64,000 bases of DNA from DATFMP01 sp035266845 (GTDB lineage: Bacteria > SAR324 > JACQKK01): positions 38,258-102,257 of the forward strand of contig DATFMP010000076.1 in NCBI GenBank assembly GCA_035266845.1, given 5' to 3'. The translations under genes and the position numbers were made by a program. This document shows, piece after piece, positions 45,213 through 52,889 of this stretch; positions within the stretch are counted from its first letter, which is position 1; the number at the start of each line of letters is the position of its first letter. Under the pieces are notes generated by a model. It was not told the DNA's origin. It ran no database searches and saw only the letters and a list, made by a program, of their open reading frames with translations.

Positions 45213-45803
45213 ATGAAACGCCTGTCGTTGGCCCGCATCGCCCCGCTGCTGATCGTCGCCCTGTCCCTGGCGGCCTGCTCGCGGGAACCGGTGAACCTCG
45301 CCGGCCGCATGAACGCCGCCCTGACACCGCCACGGGTGATCGCGGACTGGATCATCGAGGGCCGCAACGACTTCATGCTGTTCGACTTGCGCAGCCCGGC
45401 GGATTTTGCCAAGGGGCACCTGCCCAACGCGGTGCAGGTGGACGCGGCCAAGCTGCGGGATCGAGGGGTCGTGCGGGCGCTGCCGGACTACAAGAAGCTC
45501 GTCTTCTACGGCAACGGGGAGCAGCCGAGCGCCGAGGTGCTGGAGCCGCTCTTCGCGCGCGGCCTGCACGTGATGATCCTGGAGGGCGGCTATGGCGGCT
45601 GGCAGCGCGCGGTGCTCACGGAGCCCCCGCACGCCACCACCCCGGAGGAAGCCAAGCGCGTGGCCGTGGCCAAGTACTTCCGGGGCGAGTCGGCCTTGGG
45701 CACGCCCGAGCCGCTGAAGAACATCCCGGCTGCCAAGTACCTGCGGCCGGCGCAGCTCCCCGCCGCCAAGCCGGCGCCCACCTACGAGTCCGAAGGCTGC
45801 TGA
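45213..45803 (+). CDS. Rhodanese-fold lipoprotein without catalytic Cys, C-terminal Cys
   Basis: 196 residues. Lipobox LSLAAC gives Cys22 as the lipidated N-terminus. A rhodanese domain follows (FDLRSPADFAKGHLPNA, LEGGYGGW), but the active-site loop reads FYGNGEQPS: Gly stands where the catalytic Cys should be. The only other cysteine is the final residue, C196, at the end of a Pro/Ala/Lys-rich tail. That resembles the logic of SoxY, whose C-terminal Cys carries sulfur. The protein may be a membrane-tethered sulfur carrier for the cluster. Eighty bases follow the cytochrome gene. Confidence 0.85.
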   Translation: MKRLSLARIAPLLIVALSLAACSREPVNLAGRMNAALTPPRVIADWIIEGRNDFMLFDLRSPADFAKGHLPNAVQVDAAKLRDRGVVRALPDYKKLVFYGNGEQPSAEVLEPLFARGLHVMILEGGYGGWQRAVLTEPPHATTPEEAKRVAVAKYFRGESALGTPEPLKNIPAAKYLRPAQLPAAKPAPTYESEGC

Positions 45804-45887
45804 ACCCCGCCGCGCCGATGCCGGGCCGCGCTCCCGCGGGGGCCCGGCGCGGCCTGCCGGCGAGGGGGCGCGGTCAGCCGCGCGGCC

Positions 45888-46370
45888 TCAATCGCGGAAG
45901 TTGCTGAACTGCAGCGGCAGGCCGAAGTCGGACTGCTTGAGCAGGGCGATCACGGTCTGCAGGTCGTCCCGCTTCTTGCCCGTCACCCGCACCTTGTCCT
46001 CCTGGATGGCGGCCTGGGTCTTCAGCTTGGCGTCCTTGATGGCCTTGATGATCTTCCGGCCGGCATCGGCATCGATGCCCTGCCGGATCGTGATCGTCTG
46101 CCGCACCTCCTTGCCGGAGGTGACGGGCTCGGCGCTTTGCAGGCTCTTCAGGTCCACGTTGCGCTTGGCCATCTTGCCCATCAGCACCTGCACCACCTGC
46201 TCCAGGTGAAAGTCGCTGTCGCTCACCACGGTGATGGCAGTGTCGTCGCGCTGGCACTTGGAGCCGGAGTTCTTCAGGTCAAAGCGGGTGGCCACCTCTT
46301 TGTTTGCCTGGTCCAAGGCATTGGTGACCTCGTGCATGTCGACTTCCGAAACCACGTCGAATGAGGGCAA
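45888..46370 (-). CDS. yajQ: YajQ-family nucleotide-binding protein
   Basis: 160 residues, full length for the family, which has two ferredoxin-like folds and binds nucleotides (c-di-GMP in Xanthomonas). The N-terminus PSFDVVSEVD is canonical and forces a TTG start at 46370, supported by the ribosome site GGGGAGGAACG directly upstream. The C-terminus DFGLPLQFSNFRD is also the family end. Convergent with the sulfur cluster. Confidence 0.93.
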   Translation of the reverse strand: MPSFDVVSEVDMHEVTNALDQANKEVATRFDLKNSGSKCQRDDTAITVVSDSDFHLEQVVQVLMGKMAKRNVDLKSLQSAEPVTSGKEVRQTITIRQGIDADAGRKIIKAIKDAKLKTQAAIQEDKVRVTGKKRDDLQTVIALLKQSDFGLPLQFSNFRD

Positions 46371-46451
46371 CGTCGTTCCTCCCCTGGGTTGAGTGTGCGG
46401 TCGGCGCGCCGGAATCGTGCCGCGCCCGTCTTCCTGGCTATCAGATCGCGG

Positions 46452-46485
46452 GGTGCCGCGTCAGCCCGGTCCGGGCTGCGGCACC
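46452..46485. terminator. Long imperfect hairpin upstream of yajQ
   Basis: GGTGCCGC..AGCCCGG pairs with CCGGGCT..GCGGCACC around a single base, with a 3-base bulge (GTC) in the left arm: 15 pairs. It lies just downstream of the minus-strand gene at 46593 and is most simply its terminator. No T-run. Confidence 0.5.
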
Positions 46486-46592
46486 GTCTGGCTCCCTGCG
46501 ATTGTAGCACGTCGTGTCCCCCGTCTGGGGAGCGCAGCGGGCACCCGGGGGCTTGGGGGAGGGATGACCGCCCACGCGGGCCGGGTGGGAGG

Positions 46593-47015
46593 CTACGGCC
46601 GCTCCCAGACCTCGATAGGGCCCGGCACGATGCGGAAGCAGGGATGCGGCTCGGGATGCTCCGGCAGGGCCTCCAGCCGCGCGAGGTCGCGGCGCGCCAG
46701 CTTGCCCCGCAGGTGCTCGGCCTCGTAGGCAAGCTGCCCGCTCGTCACCGGCATGGCTACATTGCAGGCGGTGCGGGAGAGCTTCTCCGCGTCGAAGCGG
46801 TAGCCGCGCCTCCGGGCTTCCTCGAGCACGGGCGAAAGGTATGCGTGGATCGCCCGCACCGGGTCCGCTTGCCCACGGAAGCGCTGGAGCTGCGGATGGT
46901 GCCGATAGCCCCGCGTGGCGCCCTCCAGCACGCGGGCCGCCAGCAACCCCTCGCGCCAGAGCGCCACCAGCCCCTTGGCGTCCAGGTACCGCGGATGCAG
47001 CGACCACAAGCGCAT
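46593..47015 (-). CDS. Pyrimidine dimer DNA glycosylase (Pyr_excise, endonuclease V-like)
   Basis: 140 residues. The N-terminal sequence MRLWSLHPRYLDAKGLVALWREG matches in style the PF03013 family related to T4 endonuclease V, which removes cyclobutane pyrimidine dimers. The family length is about 140-150. It lies between yajQ and the CarH-type photoreceptor gene on the same strand, so a UV-repair gene sits beside a light-responsive regulator; whether they share control is unknown (131-base gap). Confidence 0.82.
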   Translation of the reverse strand: MRLWSLHPRYLDAKGLVALWREGLLAARVLEGATRGYRHHPQLQRFRGQADPVRAIHAYLSPVLEEARRRGYRFDAEKLSRTACNVAMPVTSGQLAYEAEHLRGKLARRDLARLEALPEHPEPHPCFRIVPGPIEVWERP

Positions 47016-47146
47016 CGTTACCAGCCTCCGTGTCGCCGGTCTTGGTCAGCCTCTTGTTGGGAGTGCGCGGGATCACTGCCCCTGCATTGGATTGGTCGTG
47101 GTCTGCAAGCGGCCGAGTTTCTTGCAGATCCATTTCCATGGGGCGC

Positions 47147-48076
47147 CTAGCCGCGCAGTAGTCCTTCCAGCCGGTCCAGCTCGCCCAGTGCGGTCACGCC
47201 TGCAGGCAGGGACGGCACTGCCGGCAGCGCCCCTCCGCCCACCAGGATGCGCACCCGTTCCGGCAGGTCGGCGCGCAGGCGTTCCAACTCCTGCAGGGTG
47301 GGGCCGGGTGCGGCGCAGACCCACGACAGCAGCACGAGCTGCGCGTGGGTGGCCAGGGCGGCCCGCGCGATCTCCTCCGCCGGCAGGTTGGGGCCCAGGT
47401 AGCTCACCTGCCATCCGGACACCGCCGCCAGCAGCGCCGTGAGCAGCGCCCCGAACTCGTGCAGCTCTCCGGCCGGTGTGGTGATGACCACCCGCCGCTC
47501 GGACTGCGCCCCGCCGTAGACCCGCATCACCACGGCGATGTGCTCGCGCAGGGCCGCCGAGGCCGCGTGCTCGTGGGCGATGTTCAGCGTGCCGGCCTCC
47601 CAGCGGGCCCCGATCTCCCGCAGCACCGGCGCCAGGAAGTCGTATACCAGCGCCCGCGCGGGGAGCGTCCCGGTGGCCGCGCCCAGCGCGCGATCCGCCG
47701 CGGGCAGATCGAGCCGCGTCACCGCCTCCAGGAAGCTGCTGCGCAGGGCCTGTACCGGCACGCTCTGCTCCTGCGGCGGGGGTGTCGCTCCGTGATGGGT
47801 AATCAGGATGCCCTCCAGTTCCGCATCCGGCAGCGACGCGATGGTGCCGATGCCGTGCCCGGCCTGCTGCAGCCGCTTGAGCACCTGCAGCCGTGCGATG
47901 TCCACATCCGAATAGAGCCGGTCCCCCCCGGGGGTGCGCTCCGGATGAACTGCCTGGTAGCGCCGTTCCCATACGCGGATCGTGTGCGTGGTCAGGCCGG
48001 TCGCGTGGGCGACGGCGCCGATGCGGTAGCGCCCGCGGTGGCGTTCCGGCGGCTGGAGTGGATTCGATTCGCTCAT
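47147..48076 (-). CDS. MerR-family B12-dependent photoreceptor repressor (CarH/LitR-like)
   Basis: 309 residues. MerR winged helix at about 17-85 (YRIGAVAHATGLTTHTIRVWERRY), then a B12-binding helical cap with the W159-x9-E169-H170 motif, then a Rossmann B12 domain with E204-x-H206-x2-G209, whose His binds cobalt. These three features define the AdoCbl light sensors CarH/LitR: dark tetramer binds DNA, light breaks Co-C and releases it. It is divergent from the lipid-modification operon, with TGTCTA repeats between. The ATG at 48076 starts a short tail before the HTH; the longer frame is the promoter region. Confidence 0.9.
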   Translation of the reverse strand: MSESNPLQPPERHRGRYRIGAVAHATGLTTHTIRVWERRYQAVHPERTPGGDRLYSDVDIARLQVLKRLQQAGHGIGTIASLPDAELEGILITHHGATPPPQEQSVPVQALRSSFLEAVTRLDLPAADRALGAATGTLPARALVYDFLAPVLREIGARWEAGTLNIAHEHAASAALREHIAVVMRVYGGAQSERRVVITTPAGELHEFGALLTALLAAVSGWQVSYLGPNLPAEEIARAALATHAQLVLLSWVCAAPGPTLQELERLRADLPERVRILVGGGALPAVPSLPAGVTALGELDRLEGLLRG

Positions 48077-48155
48077 GCTTTGCGGCCCGATGTCTGGCGT
48101 GTGGTTCGTGCGGGTAAGGGGCCCGGGTCCTATCGAAGCAGCCGGGTTCAGGTCT

Positions 48156-48240
48156 TGTCTGTCGCTACATTGTCTAACTTTGTTCTCAATAGCAAATGCG
48201 ATGTTGACATTATGTCTAGATATTGGCAACATCTTGTCTA
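48156..48240. promoter_or_regulatory. TGTCTA direct repeats in divergent CarH promoter region
   Basis: TGTCT(A/G) occurs at 48156, 48171, 48213 and 48235 within an AT-rich island; the last two are part of TATGTCTAGAT and CTTGTCTAGAA, 22 bases apart. A TTGACA (48204-48209) overlaps the cluster and could be a -35 element for the rightward operon. Tandem operator repeats over the promoter are how CarH-type repressors act. Confidence 0.6.
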
Positions 48241-48357
48241 GAAACGAAGCGGGAATGAGTTCACCAAGCCTTCGGGCCAATTCAGCGAGCGCTACCGATG
48301 GTTTACGCAATGGCCGGCCGGCCCAAGGATCGAACCGACGTCGCGACCTCTGGCGTT

Positions 48358-48780
48358 ATGCACCCGGCCGAGGCCCTGGTCGGGATTTTCAACGACCTAC
48401 GGGTCGACAGCCTGCAGGCGCTGGACGCTGTGTATGCGGAGGGCGTGGTCTTCATCGATCCCGCCCACGAACTGCACGGGCTGCCGGCCTTGAAGGCCTA
48501 CTTCGCGCGGCTCTATGCCGGGGTGGAGGCCTGCTCCTTCGAGCGCGAAGGCGGCGTGCTGGGCGAGGGGGAATCCGCGCTGCTGTGGACGATGCACCTG
48601 CAGCACCCGCGGCTGGCCGGTGGGTCGCCCATCCGCGTGCCCGGCGCCTCGCACTTGCGGCACGACAGCGAGCGGGTGCACTACCACCGCGACCACTTCG
48701 ATCTGGGCGCGCTGCTCTACGAGCACGTGCCGCTGCTCGGCGGGGCCACCCGCTGGTTGAAGCGCCGGCTGGGGGCCTGA
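48358..48780 (+). CDS. NTF2-like/SnoaL-fold protein
   Basis: 140 residues. Small alpha+beta cone-fold protein of the kind found as first gene in many CarH/LitR or ChrR-controlled operons; typical features are the early IYAEDV-like (VYAEGVVFIDP) strand, HGLPALKAYF and HRDHFDLGALLYEHVPLLG. Enzyme role unknown; such proteins may act as isomerases or hydratases or just bind lipid intermediates. The ATG at 48358 fits the family; starts at 48298 and 48310 are in frame. Two bases separate it from the SDR gene. Confidence 0.78.
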   Translation: MHPAEALVGIFNDLRVDSLQALDAVYAEGVVFIDPAHELHGLPALKAYFARLYAGVEACSFEREGGVLGEGESALLWTMHLQHPRLAGGSPIRVPGASHLRHDSERVHYHRDHFDLGALLYEHVPLLGGATRWLKRRLGA

Positions 48781-48782
48781 CC

Positions 48783-49553
48783 ATGGCACGCAAGGATTTC
48801 CAGGGCCGGCGGGTGTGGATCACGGGCGCCACCTCCGGCATCGGTGCGGCGCTCGCCACGGAACTGCTGCGGCGCGGCGCCTCGGTAGCGGCGTCCGGCC
48901 GCAACTCGGCGGCGCTGCAGGCGCTGGCCGTGAGCCAAGCCCCAGGGCACGTGCTGACGCTGCCGTTCGACGTGACGGACCGCGCGGCCAACCACGCGGC
49001 CGCGGAGTCTATCCGCGAAGCCTGGGGCGGGCTGGACGTGGCGATCTTCAACGCGGGCACCTGCGAGTACGTGGACGTGGCTGCGTTCGATGCCGCGCTC
49101 TTCCAGCGGCAGCTCGACACCAACGTGATGAGCCTCGTGTACGGCATCGAGGCCGCGCTGCCCCTGCTGCGGGAATCCGACCGGCCCCTGCTGGCCGGCA
49201 TGAGCAGCCTCTCGGCGCTCAAGGGCCTGCCCCGCGCGTCGGCTTATGGGGCCAGCAAGGCGGCCATCCGCAACCTGCTGGAGAGCCTGCGGCTGGATCT
49301 GCTGCCGGCGGGCATTCCCGTCGTGACGATCCTGCCGGGCTTCGTGCGCACGCCGCTCACGGAGCGCAACGACTTCCCCATGCCGTTCCAGCTCGATGCG
49401 GATGCAGCCGCCCGGCGCATCGCCGATGGGCTTGAGCGCGAGACGCACGAGATCGCATTTCCCTGGCAGCTCAGCCTCCCCTTGCGGTTGGCCGCGCTGT
49501 TGCGTTCCGCATGGGTCACCCCACTGCTGGCCAAAATGGTACGGACATCATGA
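48783..49553 (+). CDS. Short-chain dehydrogenase in CarH operon
   Basis: 256 residues: TGATSGIGAA cofactor motif (15-24), NAG in FNAGTCEY, catalytic Ser in MSSLSALKG and Tyr-x3-Lys in YGASK. A C-terminal hydrophobic stretch (about 228-250) suggests membrane association, fitting action on lipid-linked substrates. Its stop overlaps the next start (ATGA). Confidence 0.9.
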   Translation: MARKDFQGRRVWITGATSGIGAALATELLRRGASVAASGRNSAALQALAVSQAPGHVLTLPFDVTDRAANHAAAESIREAWGGLDVAIFNAGTCEYVDVAAFDAALFQRQLDTNVMSLVYGIEAALPLLRESDRPLLAGMSSLSALKGLPRASAYGASKAAIRNLLESLRLDLLPAGIPVVTILPGFVRTPLTERNDFPMPFQLDADAAARRIADGLERETHEIAFPWQLSLPLRLAALLRSAWVTPLLAKMVRTS

Positions 49554-50797
49554 AGATTGCCATCGTCGGGACGGGCATCTCCGGGCTGGTGTGTGCGCAC
49601 CTGCTTCATCCGCGGCACCAGGTGACGGTGTTCGAGGCCAACGACTACATTGGCGGCCACACGCACACCGTCTCCACCGTGCAGGGCGACCGCCGCTACG
49701 AGGTGGATACGGGCTTCATCGTGTTCAACGAGCCCAACTACCCCAACTTCGTGACGCTGCTGCGCCGCCTGGACGTGGCCACGCAGCCGGCCCCCATGAG
49801 CTTCTCGGTGCGCAACGAGCGCAGCGGCCTGGAGTACTGCGGCACGAACCTGAACACCGTGTTCGCGCAGCGCCGCAACCTGCTGCGGCCCCGCTTCTAC
49901 GGGATGTTGCGCGAGATACTGCGCTTCAATCGCGTGGCCAAGGCCTACCTGCAGCAGCAGAACGCGCACATGTCGCTGAGCGACTGGCTGGCGCTGCATC
50001 GCTTCAGCCAGCGCTTCCAGGCGGACTACCTGCTGCCCATGGGCGCAGCCATCTGGTCGGCCCGCCCGCACGACCTGCTGGCGTTCCCGGCGCGCACGCT
50101 GTTGCAGTTCTTCGACAACCACCAGTTGCTCACCGCGGACGCGCAACTGCCCTGGCGCTCGGTGAAGGGGGGCTCGGAGCGCTACGTCCAGCGCCTGGTG
50201 GCCCCGCTGCGCCAGCACATCCGGCTTTCCACGCCCGTGCGGGCGGTGGAGCGCCACGAGGACCACGTGCAGGTGCGCCTGCCGGATGACAGCAGCGAGC
50301 GCTTCGAGCGCGTGATCCTGGCCACGCACAGCGACCAGGCCCTGGGGTTGCTGGCCGATCCCTCGCCTGCGGAGCGGGCGGTGCTGGGCGCCATTCCTTA
50401 CCAGCGCAATGAGGTGGTGCTGCACACGGACGCGTCCCTGCTGCCCCGCAGCCGGCGCGCCTGGGCCGCGTGGAACTACCACGTGCCGCGGGCGACCAAC
50501 GGCGGGCTGCCCACGGTCACCTACAACATGAACCTGCTGCAGAGCCTGGACGCCCCGGAGCCCTTCTGCGTCACGCTCAACCGCAGCGAGGCCATCGCGC
50601 CGGAGCACGTGCTGCAGCGCTTCGAGTACGACCACCCCGTGTTCAATGCGGCGGGCGTTGCGGCACAGCGGCGCTGGCCCAGCATCGATGGGCGGCGGCG
50701 AACGCACTTCTGTGGCGCCTACTGGGGTTACGGCTTTCACGAGGACGGCGTGCGCAGTGCCCTGGCCGTCTGCAACCAGCTCGACGCGAGGCTGTAG
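49550..50797 (+). CDS. FAD-dependent amine-oxidase-like flavoprotein
   Basis: 415 residues. GTGISGL (7-13) and the following EANDYIGGHTHT give the dinucleotide-binding fold of the amine oxidase/phytoene desaturase superfamily. Orthologues sit with CFA-type methyltransferases and DUF1365 proteins; in Rhodobacter a related flavoprotein works in furan fatty acid synthesis (UfaD), so fatty-acid desaturation or oxidation is a reasoned guess. Overlaps the SDR stop by 4 bases. Confidence 0.88.
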   Translation: MKIAIVGTGISGLVCAHLLHPRHQVTVFEANDYIGGHTHTVSTVQGDRRYEVDTGFIVFNEPNYPNFVTLLRRLDVATQPAPMSFSVRNERSGLEYCGTNLNTVFAQRRNLLRPRFYGMLREILRFNRVAKAYLQQQNAHMSLSDWLALHRFSQRFQADYLLPMGAAIWSARPHDLLAFPARTLLQFFDNHQLLTADAQLPWRSVKGGSERYVQRLVAPLRQHIRLSTPVRAVERHEDHVQVRLPDDSSERFERVILATHSDQALGLLADPSPAERAVLGAIPYQRNEVVLHTDASLLPRSRRAWAAWNYHVPRATNGGLPTVTYNMNLLQSLDAPEPFCVTLNRSEAIAPEHVLQRFEYDHPVFNAAGVAAQRRWPSIDGRRRTHFCGAYWGYGFHEDGVRSALAVCNQLDARL

Positions 50798-50800
50798 GCC

Positions 50801-51553
50801 ATGCACAGCGCCCTTTACGAAGGCCAGGTGCGCCACCGCCGCTTCGGCGGCGTGGAGCACGCCTTCAACTACCGCCTGTTCATGATGTACCTGGACCTGT
50901 CCGAACTGCCCACGCTCTTCCGCGGGCGCTGGCTGTGGTCCGCGCGGCGCCCCACGCTGGCCTGGTTCCGCCGCGCGGACTACCTGGGCGACCCCGCCGT
51001 GCCGCTGGATGTGGCCGTGCGCGACCTGGTGGAGCAGCGCACGGGCGAACGGCCCACGGGGCCGGTGCGCATGCTGACGCATCTGCGCTACTTCGGCTAC
51101 TGCTTCAATCCGCTCAGCCTGTACTACGTGTTCGCGCCGGACGGCGAGCGCGTGCAGAGCCTGGTGCTGGAGGTGCGCAACACCCCCTGGGGCGAGCGCC
51201 ACTGCTACGTGCTGCGCGCGGACGATGCGCGCGCAGCTCAGGTGCTGCTGCGCTTCCGGTTCAGCAAGGCCTTCCACGTCTCGCCTTTCCTGGGCATGGA
51301 CATGGCCTACCATCTGCTGGCGAGACCGCCGCGGGGGCGGCTCTCCCTGCACCTGGAGAACCGGCGCGGCCTGCACGTGCTGTTCGACGCCACGCTGCAA
51401 TTGCGGCGGCGCGAGATCAGCGGCTGGGCCCTGAATGGCGCGCTGTTGCGCTTTCCGTTCATGACCGCGCGCGTGATCGGCGCGATCTATTGGGAGGCTC
51501 TGCGCCTGTGGCTCAAGGGCGTTGCCTTCCAGCCCCGTCCTGCCAAAACCTGA
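50801..51553 (+). CDS. DUF1365 family protein
   Basis: 250 residues. The DUF1365 signature GYCFNPLSLYYVF is intact near the middle. The N-terminus HSALYEGQVRHRRF is typical. The family is always near CFA-like methyltransferases and has no settled enzyme activity. Three bases separate it from the flavoprotein stop. Confidence 0.92.
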   Translation: MHSALYEGQVRHRRFGGVEHAFNYRLFMMYLDLSELPTLFRGRWLWSARRPTLAWFRRADYLGDPAVPLDVAVRDLVEQRTGERPTGPVRMLTHLRYFGYCFNPLSLYYVFAPDGERVQSLVLEVRNTPWGERHCYVLRADDARAAQVLLRFRFSKAFHVSPFLGMDMAYHLLARPPRGRLSLHLENRRGLHVLFDATLQLRRREISGWALNGALLRFPFMTARVIGAIYWEALRLWLKGVAFQPRPAKT

Positions 51554-51578
51554 CGACCCCTGCAAAAGGAGCCATCGC

Positions 51579-52889
51579 GTGGAAGAGCAACTGCTGCACA
51601 ACTTCGCCCCGGCTGGGGCCGCCGTCCAGCCCTCCTGGCTGGACCGCCTGGTGCGTCGCGCCGTGCTGCGCCGGCTGGACGGTCTGAAGCAAGGCCGGCT
51701 GACCGTGGTGGACTGGGAGGGCCGCTACGAATTCGGCCGCGCGACGCCGGATTGCCCACTAAGTGTGCGCCTCACGATCCACGACCCGGCGGTGTACGCC
51801 CGCGTCGCCTTCGGTGGCACCATCGGCGCCGGGGAGGCCTACCTGCACGGGGAGTTCGACGTGGACGACTTGACCACCCTGGTGCGCCTGTTCGTGCGCA
51901 ACCGCGACGTGATGCAGGGCATGGAGGGCGGCACCGCCCTGCTGCGGGTGCCGCTGCACCGGCTCACCCACCGGCTGCGGCGCAACTCGCGCCCGGGCAG
52001 CCGCCGAAACATCTCGGCGCACTACGACCTGGGCAACGCGTTCTTCGAGCGCTTCCTGGATCGCAACCACATGATGTACTCCAGCGCTGTCTTCCCCCGG
52101 CCGGAGGCCACGCTGGAGGAGGCCGCCGAAGCCAAGTTGGATCGCATCTGCGACAAGCTGGAATTGGGACCGGAGGATCATGTGCTGGATATCGGCGGGG
52201 GCTGGGGCGGCTTCGCCATTCATGCCGCCCGCACCCGTGGCTGCCGCGTGACGATGACCACCATCTCGCGCGAGCAATTTGCCCTGGCCAGCCGGCGCGT
52301 CCAGGAGGCCGGGCTCAGCGACCGCGTGACGGTGCTCAATCAGGACTATCGCGACCTAAGCGGGCAATTCGACAAGCTGGTGTCCATCGAGATGATCGAG
52401 GCCATCGGGCACGAGGCCTACCCGGCGTTCTTCCAGGCCTGCAGCCGCCTACTGCGGCCGGGGGGTACGCTGCTGCTACAGGCCATCACCATCGCTGAGC
52501 CCTTTTACGAGGAGGCCCGGCGCAATGTGGACTTCATCCAGCGCTACATCTTCCCAGGCGGAGCGCTGCCTTCGGTCACGGCGCTTTGCGAGGGCGCCGG
52601 CGCGGTGGATGACCTGCGGGTGGTACACCTGGAGGACCTGGGCCTGCACTATGCCCTCACGCTGGGGCACTGGCGGCGGCGTCTGCACGAGCACTGGCAG
52701 ACTTTGCGCGCCGACGGTCAGTCCCAGGCATTCCTGCGCATGTGGGAGTTCTACCTGAGCTATTGCGAGGGCGGCTTCCTGGAGCGCTCCATCGGGCTGG
52801 CCCAGGTGCTGTTCACCAAGCCCACGGCTGACGCGGGCGGCCCCTCCCTGGCGTCATGGCCCGTTGCGCAGCCGCAGCCGCAGGCATGA
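51579..52889 (+). CDS. Cyclopropane-fatty-acid synthase-like methyltransferase
   Basis: 436 residues. SAM-binding VLDIGGGWGG (202-211), substrate-cavity block AHYDLGN (147-153), and EMIEAIGHE that binds bicarbonate in CFA synthases. YSSAVF (167-172) is the site where classical CFA synthase has a Cys, here Ser; this may mark a lipid C-methylase (UfaM-like) instead of cyclopropanation. A GTG at 51579 with AAAAGGAG is the start. Confidence 0.92.
   Translation: MEEQLLHNFAPAGAAVQPSWLDRLVRRAVLRRLDGLKQGRLTVVDWEGRYEFGRATPDCPLSVRLTIHDPAVYARVAFGGTIGAGEAYLHGEFDVDDLTTLVRLFVRNRDVMQGMEGGTALLRVPLHRLTHRLRRNSRPGSRRNISAHYDLGNAFFERFLDRNHMMYSSAVFPRPEATLEEAAEAKLDRICDKLELGPEDHVLDIGGGWGGFAIHAARTRGCRVTMTTISREQFALASRRVQEAGLSDRVTVLNQDYRDLSGQFDKLVSIEMIEAIGHEAYPAFFQACSRLLRPGGTLLLQAITIAEPFYEEARRNVDFIQRYIFPGGALPSVTALCEGAGAVDDLRVVHLEDLGLHYALTLGHWRRRLHEHWQTLRADGQSQAFLRMWEFYLSYCEGGFLERSIGLAQVLFTKPTADAGGPSLASWPVAQPQPQA

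Noticed and set aside
42069..45803. A YTD (YedE-TusA-DsrE) sulfur disproportionation cluster
   Set aside because: YedE-like halves are present but tusA and dsrE-like genes are not, so the known cluster name cannot be applied.
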